Assembly (NCBI GenBank): GCA_017473335.1 | Contig: JAFULN010000026.1 | Span: forward strand, 95,768 to 159,767 | Length of the DNA stretch: 64,000 nt | Origin: Erysipelotrichaceae bacterium | Lineage (GTDB): Bacteria > Bacillota_I > Bacilli_A > Erysipelotrichales > Erysipelotrichaceae | Direction of reading: 5' to 3' | Shown here: piece by piece, positions 27,521-36,553 of the stretch | Layout: the number at the start of each line of letters is the position of its first letter | Numbering within the stretch: position 1 is the stretch's first letter | Program-made: the position numbers and the translations under genes | Notes under the pieces: generated by a model | Seen by the model: the letters and a program-made list of their open reading frames with translations, nothing else | Told to the model about the DNA's origin: nothing | The model's database searches: none

Positions 27521-29176
27521 ATGACACAACAATTCCATTTTGGAAATTTCAACTTCAAGCGACCTGGAATGGCTCCGAAAAAAGCACATTTCATCTCGCT
27601 TTTTCTAACTATCATACTATGGGTATGTACAGATTATTTGTTTTTACCAGCTTATAATCTTCATGATGCTGGCTTTATAGTCTATATGTTCTTTTTACTT
27701 GGAGTATTTACTTTATTAGATACTCTGTTATCCTTACGTTTTACAAAAGTAAACAAAACATGTGCACTTGTATTAGTAATCATTACAGCATTATTTTTTG
27801 TGCTTCAGTTTTTAAGCAGTGAGTTTTTAAATGCGAAACGTTATCGTGATCAAATTCAGATTACTGAAGTCTCAGACTTTTCACAGGAATTTGATGCGAT
27901 CTCTATTGACAGTATTCCTGTTGTCGATAAAGATACAGCAATTCGTTTAGGTGAAAAACAAATTGGTAAACAAGCTGGTCTTGGTTCGCAATATGATGTT
28001 TCTGAAACTTATACTTTAATTAGTTCGGGTAAAGATTTACTGCGTATTTCTCCATTGGAACATCAGGATTTTTATAAATGGTTTCAAAACAGTGATGCAG
28101 GGATTCCTGGATACATTCGTGTTAATGTGCGTGATGCAAATGATGTTGAGCTAGTTATGCTTGATGAAGGAATTATTTATTCTCCAACTGCATATTTTCA
28201 CCAGAATCTTTTGCGTCATGTTCGTTTTAGCTATCGTACAGAAATATTTTCTGATTATTCTTTTGAACTAGATGATGAGGGCAATCCATATTGGATTATA
28301 TCAGTCGTTGAACCTGAAATCGGCTGGTTTGGAGGCCTAGACGCGACTGCTGTAATTGTTGTAGACCCTTTTACTGGAGAGATGATAAAATACGAAGAAC
28401 CAGATATTCCATCTTGGATTGACCGTGTTCAGCCAACTGATTTAGCATGGGCTCAGATTGATAACTGGGGTTACTATGTGAATGGATTATTGAATACATT
28501 CTTTGGTCAAAAAGATATGATTCAAACAACTGATGGTTACAATTATGTCAATATTGATACAGATACATATATTTTCTCAGGATTAACTTCTGTAGGCTCT
28601 GATCAATCGATAAGCGGGTTTGCGCTAATTAATCTTCGTACTAAGGAGGCTAGCTATATTAAAGTTGGTGGTGCTAATGAATATTCTGCGATGAGTTCTG
28701 CAGAAGGGCAGGTTCAGCATTTAGGATATCGCGCAACATTCCCAATTCTATTAAATGTTGGCTCTGAAGCAACCTATTTCATTTCTTTGAAGGATGCTGA
28801 AGAACTTGTTAAAATGTATAGTTTTGTAAATGTATCGGACTATTCAATTGTAGGTGTTGGAGAAACAGTGAATAAAGCATATACAGACTATATTAAAAAA
28901 CTTTCTCAGGCTGGAAAAGATAATTTAAATCACTCAGATGTCATGAAAGAGATAAAGGGTACTATTTCATCAGTCAATACAGCGATTATTGATGGATCAA
29001 GCTGGTACTACATTACACTTGAAAATACTGATGTTTTATATATGGGGTCTATTGAATTATCTAATGAACTTCCTTTAACAAAAGTCGGAGATCAAGTAAA
29101 AATGTCATATATTGAAACTGAGAAAAACGTTGTAAATTTGGACAGTTTTGACAATCTTTCAGCAGATTATCAGTAG
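27521..29176 (+). CDS. Unrecognised membrane protein with a large extracytoplasmic domain
   Basis: I do not recognise a named family. Three hydrophobic helices (about residues 20-45, 50-75 and 83-105) precede roughly 440 mostly hydrophilic residues. The segment VVDKDTAIRLGEKQIG resembles the helix-strand start of PepSY-type domains, and a later part (GWFGGLDATAVIVVDPFTGE) is the strand pattern often following it. The C-terminal 70 residues look like an OB-type beta domain. ATG 27521 has GAAAGG 11 bases upstream; GTG 27512 would leave only 2. It overlaps nrnA by position, and HU follows. Confidence 0.6.
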   Translation: MTQQFHFGNFNFKRPGMAPKKAHFISLFLTIILWVCTDYLFLPAYNLHDAGFIVYMFFLLGVFTLLDTLLSLRFTKVNKTCALVLVIITALFFVLQFLSSEFLNAKRYRDQIQITEVSDFSQEFDAISIDSIPVVDKDTAIRLGEKQIGKQAGLGSQYDVSETYTLISSGKDLLRISPLEHQDFYKWFQNSDAGIPGYIRVNVRDANDVELVMLDEGIIYSPTAYFHQNLLRHVRFSYRTEIFSDYSFELDDEGNPYWIISVVEPEIGWFGGLDATAVIVVDPFTGEMIKYEEPDIPSWIDRVQPTDLAWAQIDNWGYYVNGLLNTFFGQKDMIQTTDGYNYVNIDTDTYIFSGLTSVGSDQSISGFALINLRTKEASYIKVGGANEYSAMSSAEGQVQHLGYRATFPILLNVGSEATYFISLKDAEELVKMYSFVNVSDYSIVGVGETVNKAYTDYIKKLSQAGKDNLNHSDVMKEIKGTISSVNTAIIDGSSWYYITLENTDVLYMGSIELSNELPLTKVGDQVKMSYIETEKNVVNLDSFDNLSADYQ

Positions 29177-29198
29177 GCACAAAAAGCTTAAAAACTGA

Positions 29199-29227
29199 TT
29201 GTATGCAAAAAGATTCGATGATATAAT
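29199..29227 (+). promoter_or_regulatory. Promoter for the HU gene
   Basis: TTGTAT (29199-29204) and TATAAT (29222-29227) with a 17-base spacer. Confidence 0.75.
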
Positions 29228-29256
29228 AATCAAGTACAAATTGGAGGTAATTTGAA

Positions 29257-29541
29257 ATGAGTACAGTAATGAATAAAAAGGCTTTGGCTGAAGCGGTAGC
29301 AGTACAGACTGGTATGACTAAGAAAGCTGCAACTGAAACAGTTGAACTTGTATTTGATATGATGGCTGAAACTTTAAAAAACGGCGGTAAAGTTGATATC
29401 AGCGGTTTTGGCAAGTTTGAAGTTAAAACACGTGCAGAACGTGTAGGAATTAATCCTGCAACAAAGGAAAAGATTACAGTTCCTGCAAGCAAGATTCCTG
29501 GATTTAAGGCATCTAAATCTTTGAAAGACGCTGTAAAATAA
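29257..29541 (+). CDS. hup: HU-family DNA-binding protein
   Basis: Histone-like dimer that bends and compacts DNA. 94 residues with MNKKALAEAVA, the KVDISGFGKFEVKTRAER strand region and the arm NPATKEKITVPASKIPGFK. It has its own promoter, a TTGGAGGTAA ribosome site and terminator, as expected of an abundant protein. The initiator could also be the Met at codon 5. Confidence 0.97.
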   Translation: MSTVMNKKALAEAVAVQTGMTKKAATETVELVFDMMAETLKNGGKVDISGFGKFEVKTRAERVGINPATKEKITVPASKIPGFKASKSLKDAVK

Positions 29542-29543
29542 GA

Positions 29544-29569
29544 AAGAAGCTTCGGCTTCTTTTTTTTTA
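29544..29569 (+). terminator. Intrinsic terminator after HU
   Basis: AAAGAAGC-TTCG-GCTTCTTT with a UUCG tetraloop and nine Ts. Confidence 0.95.
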
Positions 29570-29609
29570 CATCAAATAATTATTGTTAAAAAGAATATTC
29601 ATTGATTTG

Positions 29610-29618
29610 TGGTATACT
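29610..29618 (+). promoter_or_regulatory. Extended -10 promoter for the YugP-like gene
   Basis: TGG-TATACT at 29610-29618, without a clear -35 box. Confidence 0.5.
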
Positions 29619-29644
29619 AGTTATGTCAGAAAGGGTGAGATACC

Positions 29645-30316
29645 ATGGATATGATTATCTATTTAGCTGCAATGGTTCTTGTGATATGGGCTCAGGTTAA
29701 AGTAAATGGTGCATATCAAAGATATAGAAATGTTGCAACACGAAAAGGTTATCGCGGAGTTGATGTTGCTAGAAAAATATTGAATCGATATGGTCTTAAT
29801 GATGTACAGATTGAAATGGCCAGTGGTGGAATGCTGTCGGACCATTACGATCCTAAAACAAATACAGTTCGATTAAGCAAAGACATTTACTACAACGATT
29901 CCATTGCGAGTATTAGTGTTGCTGCACATGAAGTGGGTCATGCGATTCAGCATGCTACAAACTATTCGATGATAGCATTGCGTACTAAAATACTTCCTAT
30001 CGCAATGATATCAAGTTCTTTAGGCTGGACCGTTACAATTATGGGATTAATGTTTAGCATAGATTCACTGTTCTATGTGGGAGTAATGATGCTTGGTTTA
30101 ATTGCTTTGTTTCAGTTGATTACTTTACCTATTGAACTCGATGCATCAAAGCGTGCATTAACTATTTTAAATGAAGAAGCAATTATTGTACCTGATGAAT
30201 ATGTTGACTGCAAGGCAATGCTTTCTGCAGCTGCATTTACTTATATTGCATCTTTAATTTCAACACTTTTACAAATTGCAAGACTGTTTTTAATGAGAAA
30301 CAGAAGAAGAAACTGA
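29645..30316 (+). CDS. Zinc metallopeptidase, YugP family
   Basis: Integral membrane protease of 223 residues. N-terminal helix, then the zinc motif HEVGHAIQH near residue 97, and three further helices. The segment YDPKTNTVRLSKDIYYNDSIASISVAAHE before the motif is typical of the family. Substrates are unknown. AGGGTGAG precedes ATG. Confidence 0.88.
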   Translation: MDMIIYLAAMVLVIWAQVKVNGAYQRYRNVATRKGYRGVDVARKILNRYGLNDVQIEMASGGMLSDHYDPKTNTVRLSKDIYYNDSIASISVAAHEVGHAIQHATNYSMIALRTKILPIAMISSSLGWTVTIMGLMFSIDSLFYVGVMMLGLIALFQLITLPIELDASKRALTILNEEAIIVPDEYVDCKAMLSAAAFTYIASLISTLLQIARLFLMRNRRRN

Positions 30317-30338
30317 CACGAAGAATCGTGTCTTTTTT
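30315..30338 (+). terminator. Intrinsic terminator after the YugP-like gene
   Basis: GACACGA-AGAA-TCGTGTC plus six Ts. Confidence 0.93.
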
Positions 30339-30382
30339 CTATTACTTATGATAGAATAATACACAGAATTGGAGGGTGTTTT

Positions 30383-31591
30383 ATGCAGGAAATTAAATGT
30401 CCTAAATGTGGTGAAGTGTTTCAGGTTGATGAAACTGGTTATGCTGCAATTGTAAAACAGGTAAGAGATAAAGAATTTGTTAAAGATCTTCAAGAAAGAG
30501 AACTTCAATATAAACATGAAATGAAACAAGCTGTAGAGCTTTCTGAGGCACGAAAGGATAATCAGTATAAAGATACTGTCTCTGATTTAAATAACGAAAT
30601 AGAGCGTTTAAAAGCCCAAATAAGAGCGTTTGAACAAGAAAAGAAGCTTGCTGTATCTGAAATATCATCTCAGAAAGATAAAATGTTATCAGAAAGAAAT
30701 GAACAGATTGTAAAACTAGAAAATCAAATTCTTAACCAGGAAAAAGAAAATGAAATTATTAAACATTCTATTCAGCAAAACTATGAAGAAAAACTAAAAA
30801 TGAAGGATGAACAGATTGCCTATTATCGTGATTTCAAAGCAAAACAGTCAACAAAAATGATTGGCGAAAGTCTTGAAAAACACTGTGAAACAGAATTCAA
30901 TAAATTGCGTGCAGCTGCCTTTCAAAATGCTTATTTTGAAAAAGACAACGATGCACGTTCTGGAAGTAAAGGAGATTACATTTACCGAGAAAGTGATCAG
31001 GATGGTATTGAATTATTGTCCATTATGTTTGAAATGAAAAATGAAGCTGACCAAACAGCTACAAAAAAACGTAATGAAGACTTCTTAAAAGAACTTGATA
31101 AAGATAGAAGAGAAAAGAATTGTGAATATGCAGTATTAGTCTCTCTTCTTGAAAGTGATAATGAATACTACAATACTGGTATTGTTGATATGAGTCATCG
31201 TTATCCTAAAATGTATGTGATTCGTCCTCAATTCTTCATTCCAATGATTACAATCCTTAGAAATGCTTCATTGAATTCTCTTTCTGTGAAAAAAGAATTA
31301 GCTCTTGTTAAAGAACAGCATTTAGATATCTCTAAATTTGAAGATGATATGAATGATTTTAAAGAAAAGTTCTCTAGAAATTATCGAATTGCTTCTGATA
31401 AATTTAAAGTTGCTATTCAGGAAATTGATAAGACAATTGATCATCTTATGAAGACAAAAGAAGCTTTATTGTCATCAGAAAACAATTTGAGACTAGCTAA
31501 TTCAAAAGCGGAAGATCTCAGTATTAAAAAACTTACAAGAAACAATCCAACGATGGCAGCAAAATTTGCAGAACTTAAAGACAATAAATAA
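30383..31591 (+). CDS. DUF2130 domain protein
   Basis: Cytosolic protein of 402 residues. The N-terminus has half a zinc ribbon ([10 protein letters not shown]). A long coiled coil (about 30-160) precedes the DUF2130 domain with [16 protein letters not shown] and [11 protein letters not shown], a nuclease-fold-like region. Members often occur beside restriction or phage-related genes but none is adjacent here. GGAGGGTGTTTT precedes ATG. Confidence 0.88.
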   Translation: MQEIKCPKCGEVFQVDETGYAAIVKQVRDKEFVKDLQERELQYKHEMKQAVELSEARKDNQYKDTVSDLNNEIERLKAQIRAFEQEKKLAVSEISSQKDKMLSERNEQIVKLENQILNQEKENEIIKHSIQQNYEEKLKMKDEQIAYYRDFKAKQSTKMIGESLEKHCETEFNKLRAAAFQNAYFEKDNDARSGSKGDYIYRESDQDGIELLSIMFEMKNEADQTATKKRNEDFLKELDKDRREKNCEYAVLVSLLESDNEYYNTGIVDMSHRYPKMYVIRPQFFIPMITILRNASLNSLSVKKELALVKEQHLDISKFEDDMNDFKEKFSRNYRIASDKFKVAIQEIDKTIDHLMKTKEALLSSENNLRLANSKAEDLSIKKLTRNNPTMAAKFAELKDNK

Positions 31592-31595
31592 GAAT

Positions 31596-31645
31596 AAGAC
31601 AGTGATACTACAGAGCGAACCCTGTAATAAATCACTGTCTTTTCT
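31596..31645 (+). terminator. Long hairpin terminator after the DUF2130 gene
   Basis: AAGACAGTGAT (31596-31606) pairs with ATCACTGTCTT (31631-31641), followed by TTCT. The loop can form a nested ACAG/CTGT hairpin, making a two-tier structure. Confidence 0.8.
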
Positions 31646-31693
31646 GTTGTCATTAGAAATATAAATGCAAAAGAAGTAGGGGAGGCGTTGTTT

Positions 31694-32130
31694 TTGGTTA
31701 CAATAGGGGTAATTGATCAAGTAATAAAGATTTATCCTCACATGCAATTAGAATACATTCGAAGTGAAAATAAACCGATAATTAATAAAAATTATGTCAT
31801 CGAAATAGCAGAAAAATATTATCCAGGAACACATAAAATATTAAAGAATAAACTTGTGAATACTATCACAAAAGAAGAGGGAAAGGGGCTTAATTTCAAA
31901 GAAATGAAGGTATTTAATGAGTTAAAGAATATTCTTTTAATTACAAACGAAATCTATAACGATGATAAGATTACCAAAAAGATAAAATAGTCGAAATATA
32001 CTTAATTGAACTCGCGTTATTATGCTATGAAAACATTTGTATTTTGGGGTACTTAGATGAACTGTTGTATGTGCTTCGAAAATTGCATTATATTAAACGA
32101 GGAATGATTCCAAATATTAAAAAAGCATGA
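31694..32130 (+). pseudogene. Frameshifted YYPGT-motif gene at the left edge of the accessory block
   Basis: Frame one runs to a stop at 31988-31990 and contains IINKNYVIEIAEKYYPGT and a helical segment ending EIYNDDKI. In the next frame coding continues without a stop to TGA 32128-32130, giving IVEIYLIELALLCYENICI and onward. One missing A in the A5 run at about 31976-31980 would join the two into a protein of about 145 residues. The YYPGT region matches the gene at 47.7 kb. YPGT followed by KNK is also seen at the N-terminus of some Fic-family proteins, but there is no Fic catalytic motif. TTG 31694 is placed 8 bases after GGAGG. Confidence 0.55.
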
Positions 32131-32153
32131 TAAGTAAAATATAGATTTTGAGT

Positions 32154-32188
32154 AAAAGCATCCATCAATATGTGTGGATGCTTTTTTT
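32154..32188 (+). terminator. Intrinsic terminator before the blaI-like gene
   Basis: AAAAGCATCCA / TGGATGCTTTTTTT with a 10-base loop. Confidence 0.9.
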
Positions 32189-32204
32189 GTGTTTTTTGAG
32201 TGTA

Positions 32205-32256
32205 TTGACAAAAACACTCTACAATTGTAGTATTATAATATACTCTACATGTGTAG
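32205..32256 (+). promoter_or_regulatory. Promoter and twin BlaI-type operator
   Basis: TTGACA at 32205-32210 with TAGTAT 17 bases on (32228-32233). Two dyads of the BlaI/MecI type (TACA-N-TGTA core) overlap or follow the promoter: CTACAATTGTAG at 32219-32230, a perfect palindrome, and CTACATGTGTAG at 32245-32256. Their centres are 26 bases apart. This predicts autorepression of the repressor-receptor operon. Confidence 0.82.
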
Positions 32257-32272
32257 TAATAAGGAGGATATT

Positions 32273-32638
32273 ATGAAACGTTTACCGGATTCTGAATTAG
32301 AAATCATGCAGGCAATATGGTCTTTTGAACCGCCAGTTTATCGAACTGATATCGAATCTATTTTAAAAGAAGTTCATCCTATGGCTCCGACTACATTGTT
32401 TACGCTGCTGACTCGATTATCTGAAAAAGGGTTTATCAAAATTGAGAAACATGGTCGAAGTGCTGCGTATATACCGCTGATTAGCAAACAGGACTATCTA
32501 GCTACACAAAGCAAACGTTTCATTGATTTGTTGTGTGGCGGAAGTATTTCTACTTTTGCGAATGCTTTATGTGACAGCGGTATTTCAAAAGAGGATTTAG
32601 AAGAACTTAGAACTCTTCTTGAAAGGAGAGAACTATGA
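32273..32638 (+). CDS. BlaI/MecI family transcriptional repressor
   Basis: Winged-helix repressor of 121 residues (LPDSELEIMQAIWSF, then MAPTTLFTLLTRLSEKGFI) with a C-terminal dimerisation part. Family members bind CTACA-type dyads and are inactivated by cleavage after the M56 partner is activated. ATG 32273 lies behind AAGGAGG. It overlaps the M56 gene by four bases (ATGA). Likely targets are its own operon and other genes with the same operator. Confidence 0.92.
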   Translation: MKRLPDSELEIMQAIWSFEPPVYRTDIESILKEVHPMAPTTLFTLLTRLSEKGFIKIEKHGRSAAYIPLISKQDYLATQSKRFIDLLCGGSISTFANALCDSGISKEDLEELRTLLERREL

Positions 32639-34512
32639 GTACAGAACTATTGCTTAGAGGATTCTTTTCTTTGATAGCCTCGGGGGCACTGATGTATGGA
32701 ATCTATGCCAAAGATGATAATGAAAGAAGTCTATACATCCAGAATGATCATCAAAGATATGAACCTATAGTACCTGCGTTTGTTTATCCTTTATTTCTTT
32801 CGGCTTTGTTTGTGATTTCTTCTATACACTATGGAGTACCAACCACAATTAAACAACTGTTGATGACTTGTTTTGATGTATTTCTTCATATAGGGTTCTA
32901 TTATTCGATCCTACTGGTCACAATGCCACTAATAAGGAAGAAAATAAGCGCAAGAGTTTGTGCAGCTTTATGGATGCTTCCAAATTATCTGTATTTCATT
33001 CACATGGGATATATGGAACTTGAAAAACCAGTATTTATTCTTTATACAAAGATTAACTATACTGATACACTGGTGATTGTATGGCTTATAGGCTTTCTGT
33101 TTGTCATGTGCTGGAAACTGGCAGGACATTTGTTGTTCAGGTACAGTGTACTAAAAGAATCATATCCTGTTGCTGATGAACAAATCCTTGATATCTGGCA
33201 ATCAGTGCTTGAACATGCAGGAATGAAGAAAAGAAAATATAAACTTGTAAAATCTCCAAATGTAAAAACACCACTGACAATAGGCTTTTATCAGTGGAGC
33301 ACCAAAGTCGTTTTACCTGAAAAAGAATACACCAATGATGAACTACATCTTATCTTGAAACATGAAATTGTTCATATTGGTCGAGATGATGCATCTACTA
33401 AGTTTTTCATGGCATTCTGTTCTGCAATATGCTGGTTCAATCCTTTGATGTGGGTTGCTGCAAAAAGCAGTGCTACAGATATGGAATTAAGCTGTGATGA
33501 AACAGTGCTGCTTGAAGCAGATGAAAAGACAAAAGAAAACTATGCACGTTTGGTCTTGGAAACAGCAGGGGATGACCGTGGATTTTCTACTTGTTTATCC
33601 GCAAGTGCGAACAGCTTACGTTATCGTTTGAAAAACATTGTTCAGCCAAGAAAACGTCATCTAGGTGCTCTCTTTGCAGGAATCGTATTCTTTCTGTTGA
33701 TCATGACTTGCGGTCATGTTGCATTAGCTTATTCTGTTGGTACAGGAAATGAATTAGTATTTAACAACAATCAATCGGATGAATATAACATTGATTTTAT
33801 CAATAAAGGGAATGTTCAGCAGTTAGAGTATTATAACTGTTTGGATGCAGACAAGTTATTCAAATACCTGTCAGAACTTGAACTTTATGATATGACAGGA
33901 AACTATTCGTATTCTCAATATGATAATTTGATGCGTATTTGTTATCACCATCCAGATGGTAATTTTGTTGTTTCGCTCTCTGATAATATAGTGAAGGTTA
34001 CACCTTTGCATTCAGAAAGAATCTATTCAGAGGTATATCTATCAAAGGATCCTATCGACTGGGATTACATCGATTCTTTGGTGGCTGTTAGTGAAATAGA
34101 AGAAGTGATACTTCCTGAACCTCCAGAAATGGCGATGTACTTCAGTGATGAAGTCAATCCAAATGGGCAGCTGATGATTGCATCTGGTAAAGTTTTATCT
34201 AAAACAGATCATCAAGAAGAGCAAATCGTTGATTCGCAAGAATCTGTTTCTGCGAATCTGATTTCAGGGTTTGATGTATGGAAAGTGAAGTTCTACTTTT
34301 CCCATCAGTTATATACCGGAGAGTATCTTGTTGAAGTCAGAGAATGGAATTCGGATGAAATCAAGCATATATCCAGCTTAGATTTTGAAGATGAAAATGT
34401 TCTTGTTTTAGAACCATACAGTGCACATTACACTGTTTATGGACAATTTACTGATAATGGCAGTGTAGTTTACGAAATGGAATACAAATTTGATGTAGAA
34501 TTGCCTGAATAA
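32635..34512 (+). CDS. BlaR1/MecR1-type M56 membrane metallopeptidase without penicillin sensor
   Basis: Signal-transducing protease expected to inactivate the repressor encoded upstream. The N-terminal half has about four membrane helices and the zinc motif HEIVHIGRDD near residue 243, with the second glutamate region ELSCDETVL near 285. A further helix lies near 345-365. The extracytoplasmic C-terminus (about 365-625) is not a transpeptidase-like domain: no SxxK or KTG sensor motif is visible. The signal is therefore probably not a beta-lactam bound in the BlaR1 way, and no beta-lactamase gene is nearby. Confidence 0.9.
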   Translation: MSTELLLRGFFSLIASGALMYGIYAKDDNERSLYIQNDHQRYEPIVPAFVYPLFLSALFVISSIHYGVPTTIKQLLMTCFDVFLHIGFYYSILLVTMPLIRKKISARVCAALWMLPNYLYFIHMGYMELEKPVFILYTKINYTDTLVIVWLIGFLFVMCWKLAGHLLFRYSVLKESYPVADEQILDIWQSVLEHAGMKKRKYKLVKSPNVKTPLTIGFYQWSTKVVLPEKEYTNDELHLILKHEIVHIGRDDASTKFFMAFCSAICWFNPLMWVAAKSSATDMELSCDETVLLEADEKTKENYARLVLETAGDDRGFSTCLSASANSLRYRLKNIVQPRKRHLGALFAGIVFFLLIMTCGHVALAYSVGTGNELVFNNNQSDEYNIDFINKGNVQQLEYYNCLDADKLFKYLSELELYDMTGNYSYSQYDNLMRICYHHPDGNFVVSLSDNIVKVTPLHSERIYSEVYLSKDPIDWDYIDSLVAVSEIEEVILPEPPEMAMYFSDEVNPNGQLMIASGKVLSKTDHQEEQIVDSQESVSANLISGFDVWKVKFYFSHQLYTGEYLVEVREWNSDEIKHISSLDFEDENVLVLEPYSAHYTVYGQFTDNGSVVYEMEYKFDVELPE

Positions 34513-34675
34513 ATGTATTCATCTCATTGAATTGCATCGATCAACTATAAGCATCAGATGAATCCGTTTTATGAAAAGAATATCCCTTCGTTCTTTAGAT
34601 AATCTTATATTTCTTTTAAAAAAACTCTAAGTAACTGTTGATACAATTTATTTAGAGTGGAGGAGGACTGGACAT

Positions 34676-34981
34676 ATGAAAAGATTAAAAATTATAGGAT
34701 TATCGATTGCTTTCATTCTTCTTATGTGGATTAGTGGATTCATTCCAAAAGGGATTGCAACAATCTACGGTCAGGTTTATGTTCATCATCATTATCCAGA
34801 AATGGATTTGTCAGTTGATAAAGTAGAATGGAATAAGTTCTATGGTGATTATGTCATTTATTTTGTTTCTGAAGATGGAGAAGTCTTTAACTGCGTGATA
34901 GGGCCTCGATTTTTTCCTGTATCAATAGGACAGGGTATCAATGTATTAAATGACTATTATCATATCCATATTCAAAGATGA
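34676..34981 (+). CDS. Small membrane-anchored or secreted protein
   Basis: 101 residues: an N-terminal hydrophobic segment (5-25), then a short soluble domain (DKVEWNKFYGDYVIYFVSEDGEVFN) reminiscent of YfjL-like or DUF3139-like small exported proteins. GGAGGAGG is about 12 bases before ATG. It is separated from the M56 gene by 163 bases with no obvious terminator, so co-transcription is possible. Function unknown. Confidence 0.65.
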   Translation: MKRLKIIGLSIAFILLMWISGFIPKGIATIYGQVYVHHHYPEMDLSVDKVEWNKFYGDYVIYFVSEDGEVFNCVIGPRFFPVSIGQGINVLNDYYHIHIQR

Positions 34982-35052
34982 AGATTATAAAAATTCAATT
35001 GTTTATGCAGTTTGATTTTTTATTTACTCTAAAATAGTAGTATGAAGGATAG

Positions 35053-35078
35053 AAAAAAAGTCTGACTTATAGTCAGAC
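35053..35078 (-). terminator. Terminator of the minus-strand XRE gene
   Basis: On the minus strand GTCTGAC-TATAA-GTCAGAC followed by seven Ts. Confidence 0.88.
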
Positions 35079-35085
35079 AAAATGG

Positions 35086-35712
35086 TTAAAATATACCCTT
35101 GTTATATTTGAATTGAGCATACAGCATAAGTGAAAAACCAATGATTATTCCAGCTGAAGTGATGAGTCCTCCGATTCCAATATATCCAAAAGCTTGAATA
35201 ATTGCTGAAATAATCATTGTGATCCCAATGATGATGCATGAAAATCCATGAAGACGACAATAAGGAATTTGATTTTCTTTTGTCACTTTTCTTCTGTTAT
35301 ACCAATGAATTGAAGCAATGTTTCCTTTTAAATTAAAAACTCCTAGTAATATAATCATTGTTCCAATCATGATCATACTGATATTTTCCCTCAATGGTTC
35401 GATAAATAGATATCCTAATAACATGAGTCCTATTGCGCAGCCAACAACTAACCCTATGATAATGTTGTGCTGATGTTCAATGGTTTGGTTTTTTGAGACA
35501 AGTATTTGTTCGTTCTCTTTGTTTTTCAACAGCTGTTCTGGACTTACTTCAAAATAATCTGCTAATAATTGTAAGGATTCTTCATTTGGTATTCCTAAAC
35601 CGTTTTCCCATTTAGCAACTGCAGATCTGGAAACAAATATTTCCTCAGCTAATTTAGCTTGAGATATGCCTTTTTCTTGTCTTAATTCTCTGAGTTTATC
35701 GGCAAAGTTCAT
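35086..35712 (-). CDS. XRE-family regulator with C-terminal membrane helices
   Basis: Residues 5-60 form a helix-turn-helix (LRELRQEKGISQAKLAEEIFVSRSAVAKWENG). After a linker there are about four hydrophobic segments (85-205), so the regulator is membrane-bound. GAGAGG lies before ATG 35712. It is transcribed divergently from the sigma factor operon and shares its 283-base upstream region, which contains two GTTACTTT copies that might be an operator. Confidence 0.85.
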   Translation of the reverse strand: MNFADKLRELRQEKGISQAKLAEEIFVSRSAVAKWENGLGIPNEESLQLLADYFEVSPEQLLKNKENEQILVSKNQTIEHQHNIIIGLVVGCAIGLMLLGYLFIEPLRENISMIMIGTMIILLGVFNLKGNIASIHWYNRRKVTKENQIPYCRLHGFSCIIIGITMIISAIIQAFGYIGIGGLITSAGIIIGFSLMLYAQFKYNKGIF

Positions 35713-35995
35713 AAACGGTACCTCTCTTATAAACAGAATATATCATTTTAACGATTGGTTTACTAGGTAATAGGTTGTTACTTTGTTTTTGTCACTGTTA
35801 CTTTTGGGTTCAGTGCTAATCTGTAAAGCTCGCAAGCGTTTATTATAGAATGTATTTCTCTTACCGGTGAGTTGGCGCATAGAGTAGCCGGTTCGCTGGT
35901 TTTTAAAAAAATTTGTATTTTTATGCAATAGTTTTCGTTTTTTTACGAGTAGATAGTTGAAGGGCCCTAAAGAGATAATTTAGCAAGGAGGTGCA
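35713..35995. promoter_or_regulatory. Divergent regulatory region between the XRE gene and the sigma factor operon
   Basis: No gene. Contains GTTACTTT twice (near 35776 and 35796), AT-rich TATTATAGA at 35841-35849 as a possible plus-strand -10, and the first copy of the block's leader hairpin (35863-35904). Confidence 0.5.
35863..35904 (+). repeat. Leader hairpin repeat, copy 1 (sigma factor operon)
   Basis: ACCGGTGAGTTGGC, a 10-base loop GCATAGAGTA, then GCCGGTTCGCTGGT and TTTT. The arms pair over 14 positions (several G-T). There is no plus-strand gene upstream for it to terminate, so it most likely acts in the leader of the sigma factor RNA. Confidence 0.75.
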
Positions 35996-35998
35996 ATG

Positions 35999-36553
35999 AT
36001 GGAAGATAAATACATAGTAGAACTTTACTGGAATAGAGATGAAAATGCTATTTCTGAAACTGCTAATAAATACGGCAGATATCTTAATAGTATTTCATAC
36101 AATATTTTGTTGAACAGAGAGGATGCTTTAGAATGCGTCAATGATACCTATCATGATGCTTGGAACAGTATACCTCCTCATCATCCATCTATTTTATCGA
36201 CTTTTCTTGGGAAAATTGTCCGTCGTATCTCCATCAATCGATGGAGAAAATATCAAGCTGCAAAGCGTGGAGGCGGTGAAGTAACTATCGCTTTGGAAGA
36301 GTTGGGAGACTGTGTGGCAGGAACGAATGATGTCCAAATGGAATTTGAACGACAGGAACTGATTAATATAATCAATCAATTTTTGAGATCTCTTCCTGAA
36401 ATAGAACGCAAAGTTTTTGTATGTCGTTACTGGTATGTGGATTCAATTGAATCCATATCCAAACAGTTCGGTTTCTCTCGAAGTAAAGTTACGTCAATGC
36501 TGTATCGTGTCAGAGAAAAACTCAGAAAGCAGCTCGTAAAGGAGGGGTACTGA
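35999..36553 (+). CDS. RNA polymerase sigma-70 family (ECF-like) sigma factor
   Basis: 184 residues. Region 2 spans about residues 20-90 (ALECVNDTYHDAWNSIPPHHP) and region 4 the C-terminus (LPEIERKVFVCRYWYVDSIESISKQFGFSRSKVTSMLYRVREKL). No region 3, as in ECF-type factors. ATG 35999 is 7 bases after AGGAGG; ATG 35996 is only 4 away. It abuts the next gene by one base, the usual arrangement of a sigma factor with its membrane anti-sigma. Confidence 0.88.
   Translation: MEDKYIVELYWNRDENAISETANKYGRYLNSISYNILLNREDALECVNDTYHDAWNSIPPHHPSILSTFLGKIVRRISINRWRKYQAAKRGGGEVTIALEELGDCVAGTNDVQMEFERQELINIINQFLRSLPEIERKVFVCRYWYVDSIESISKQFGFSRSKVTSMLYRVREKLRKQLVKEGY

Noticed and set aside
29061..29492. Minus-strand open frame of 143 codons over HU
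   Set aside because: Antisense to the end of the membrane protein gene and the well-supported HU gene; no start signals.
31694..31990. Left YYPGT gene as a Fic-domain enzyme
   Set aside because: Only the short YPGT-KNK similarity is visible; the HPFxxGNGR catalytic motif is absent in either frame.
32635..34512. Beta-lactam resistance locus
   Set aside because: The receptor has no penicillin-binding sensor motifs and there is no beta-lactamase or PBP2a gene in the window.
35743..35928. Minus-strand frame of 61 codons between the XRE gene and the sigma gene
   Set aside because: It crosses the leader hairpin and the divergent promoter region, with no ribosome site.
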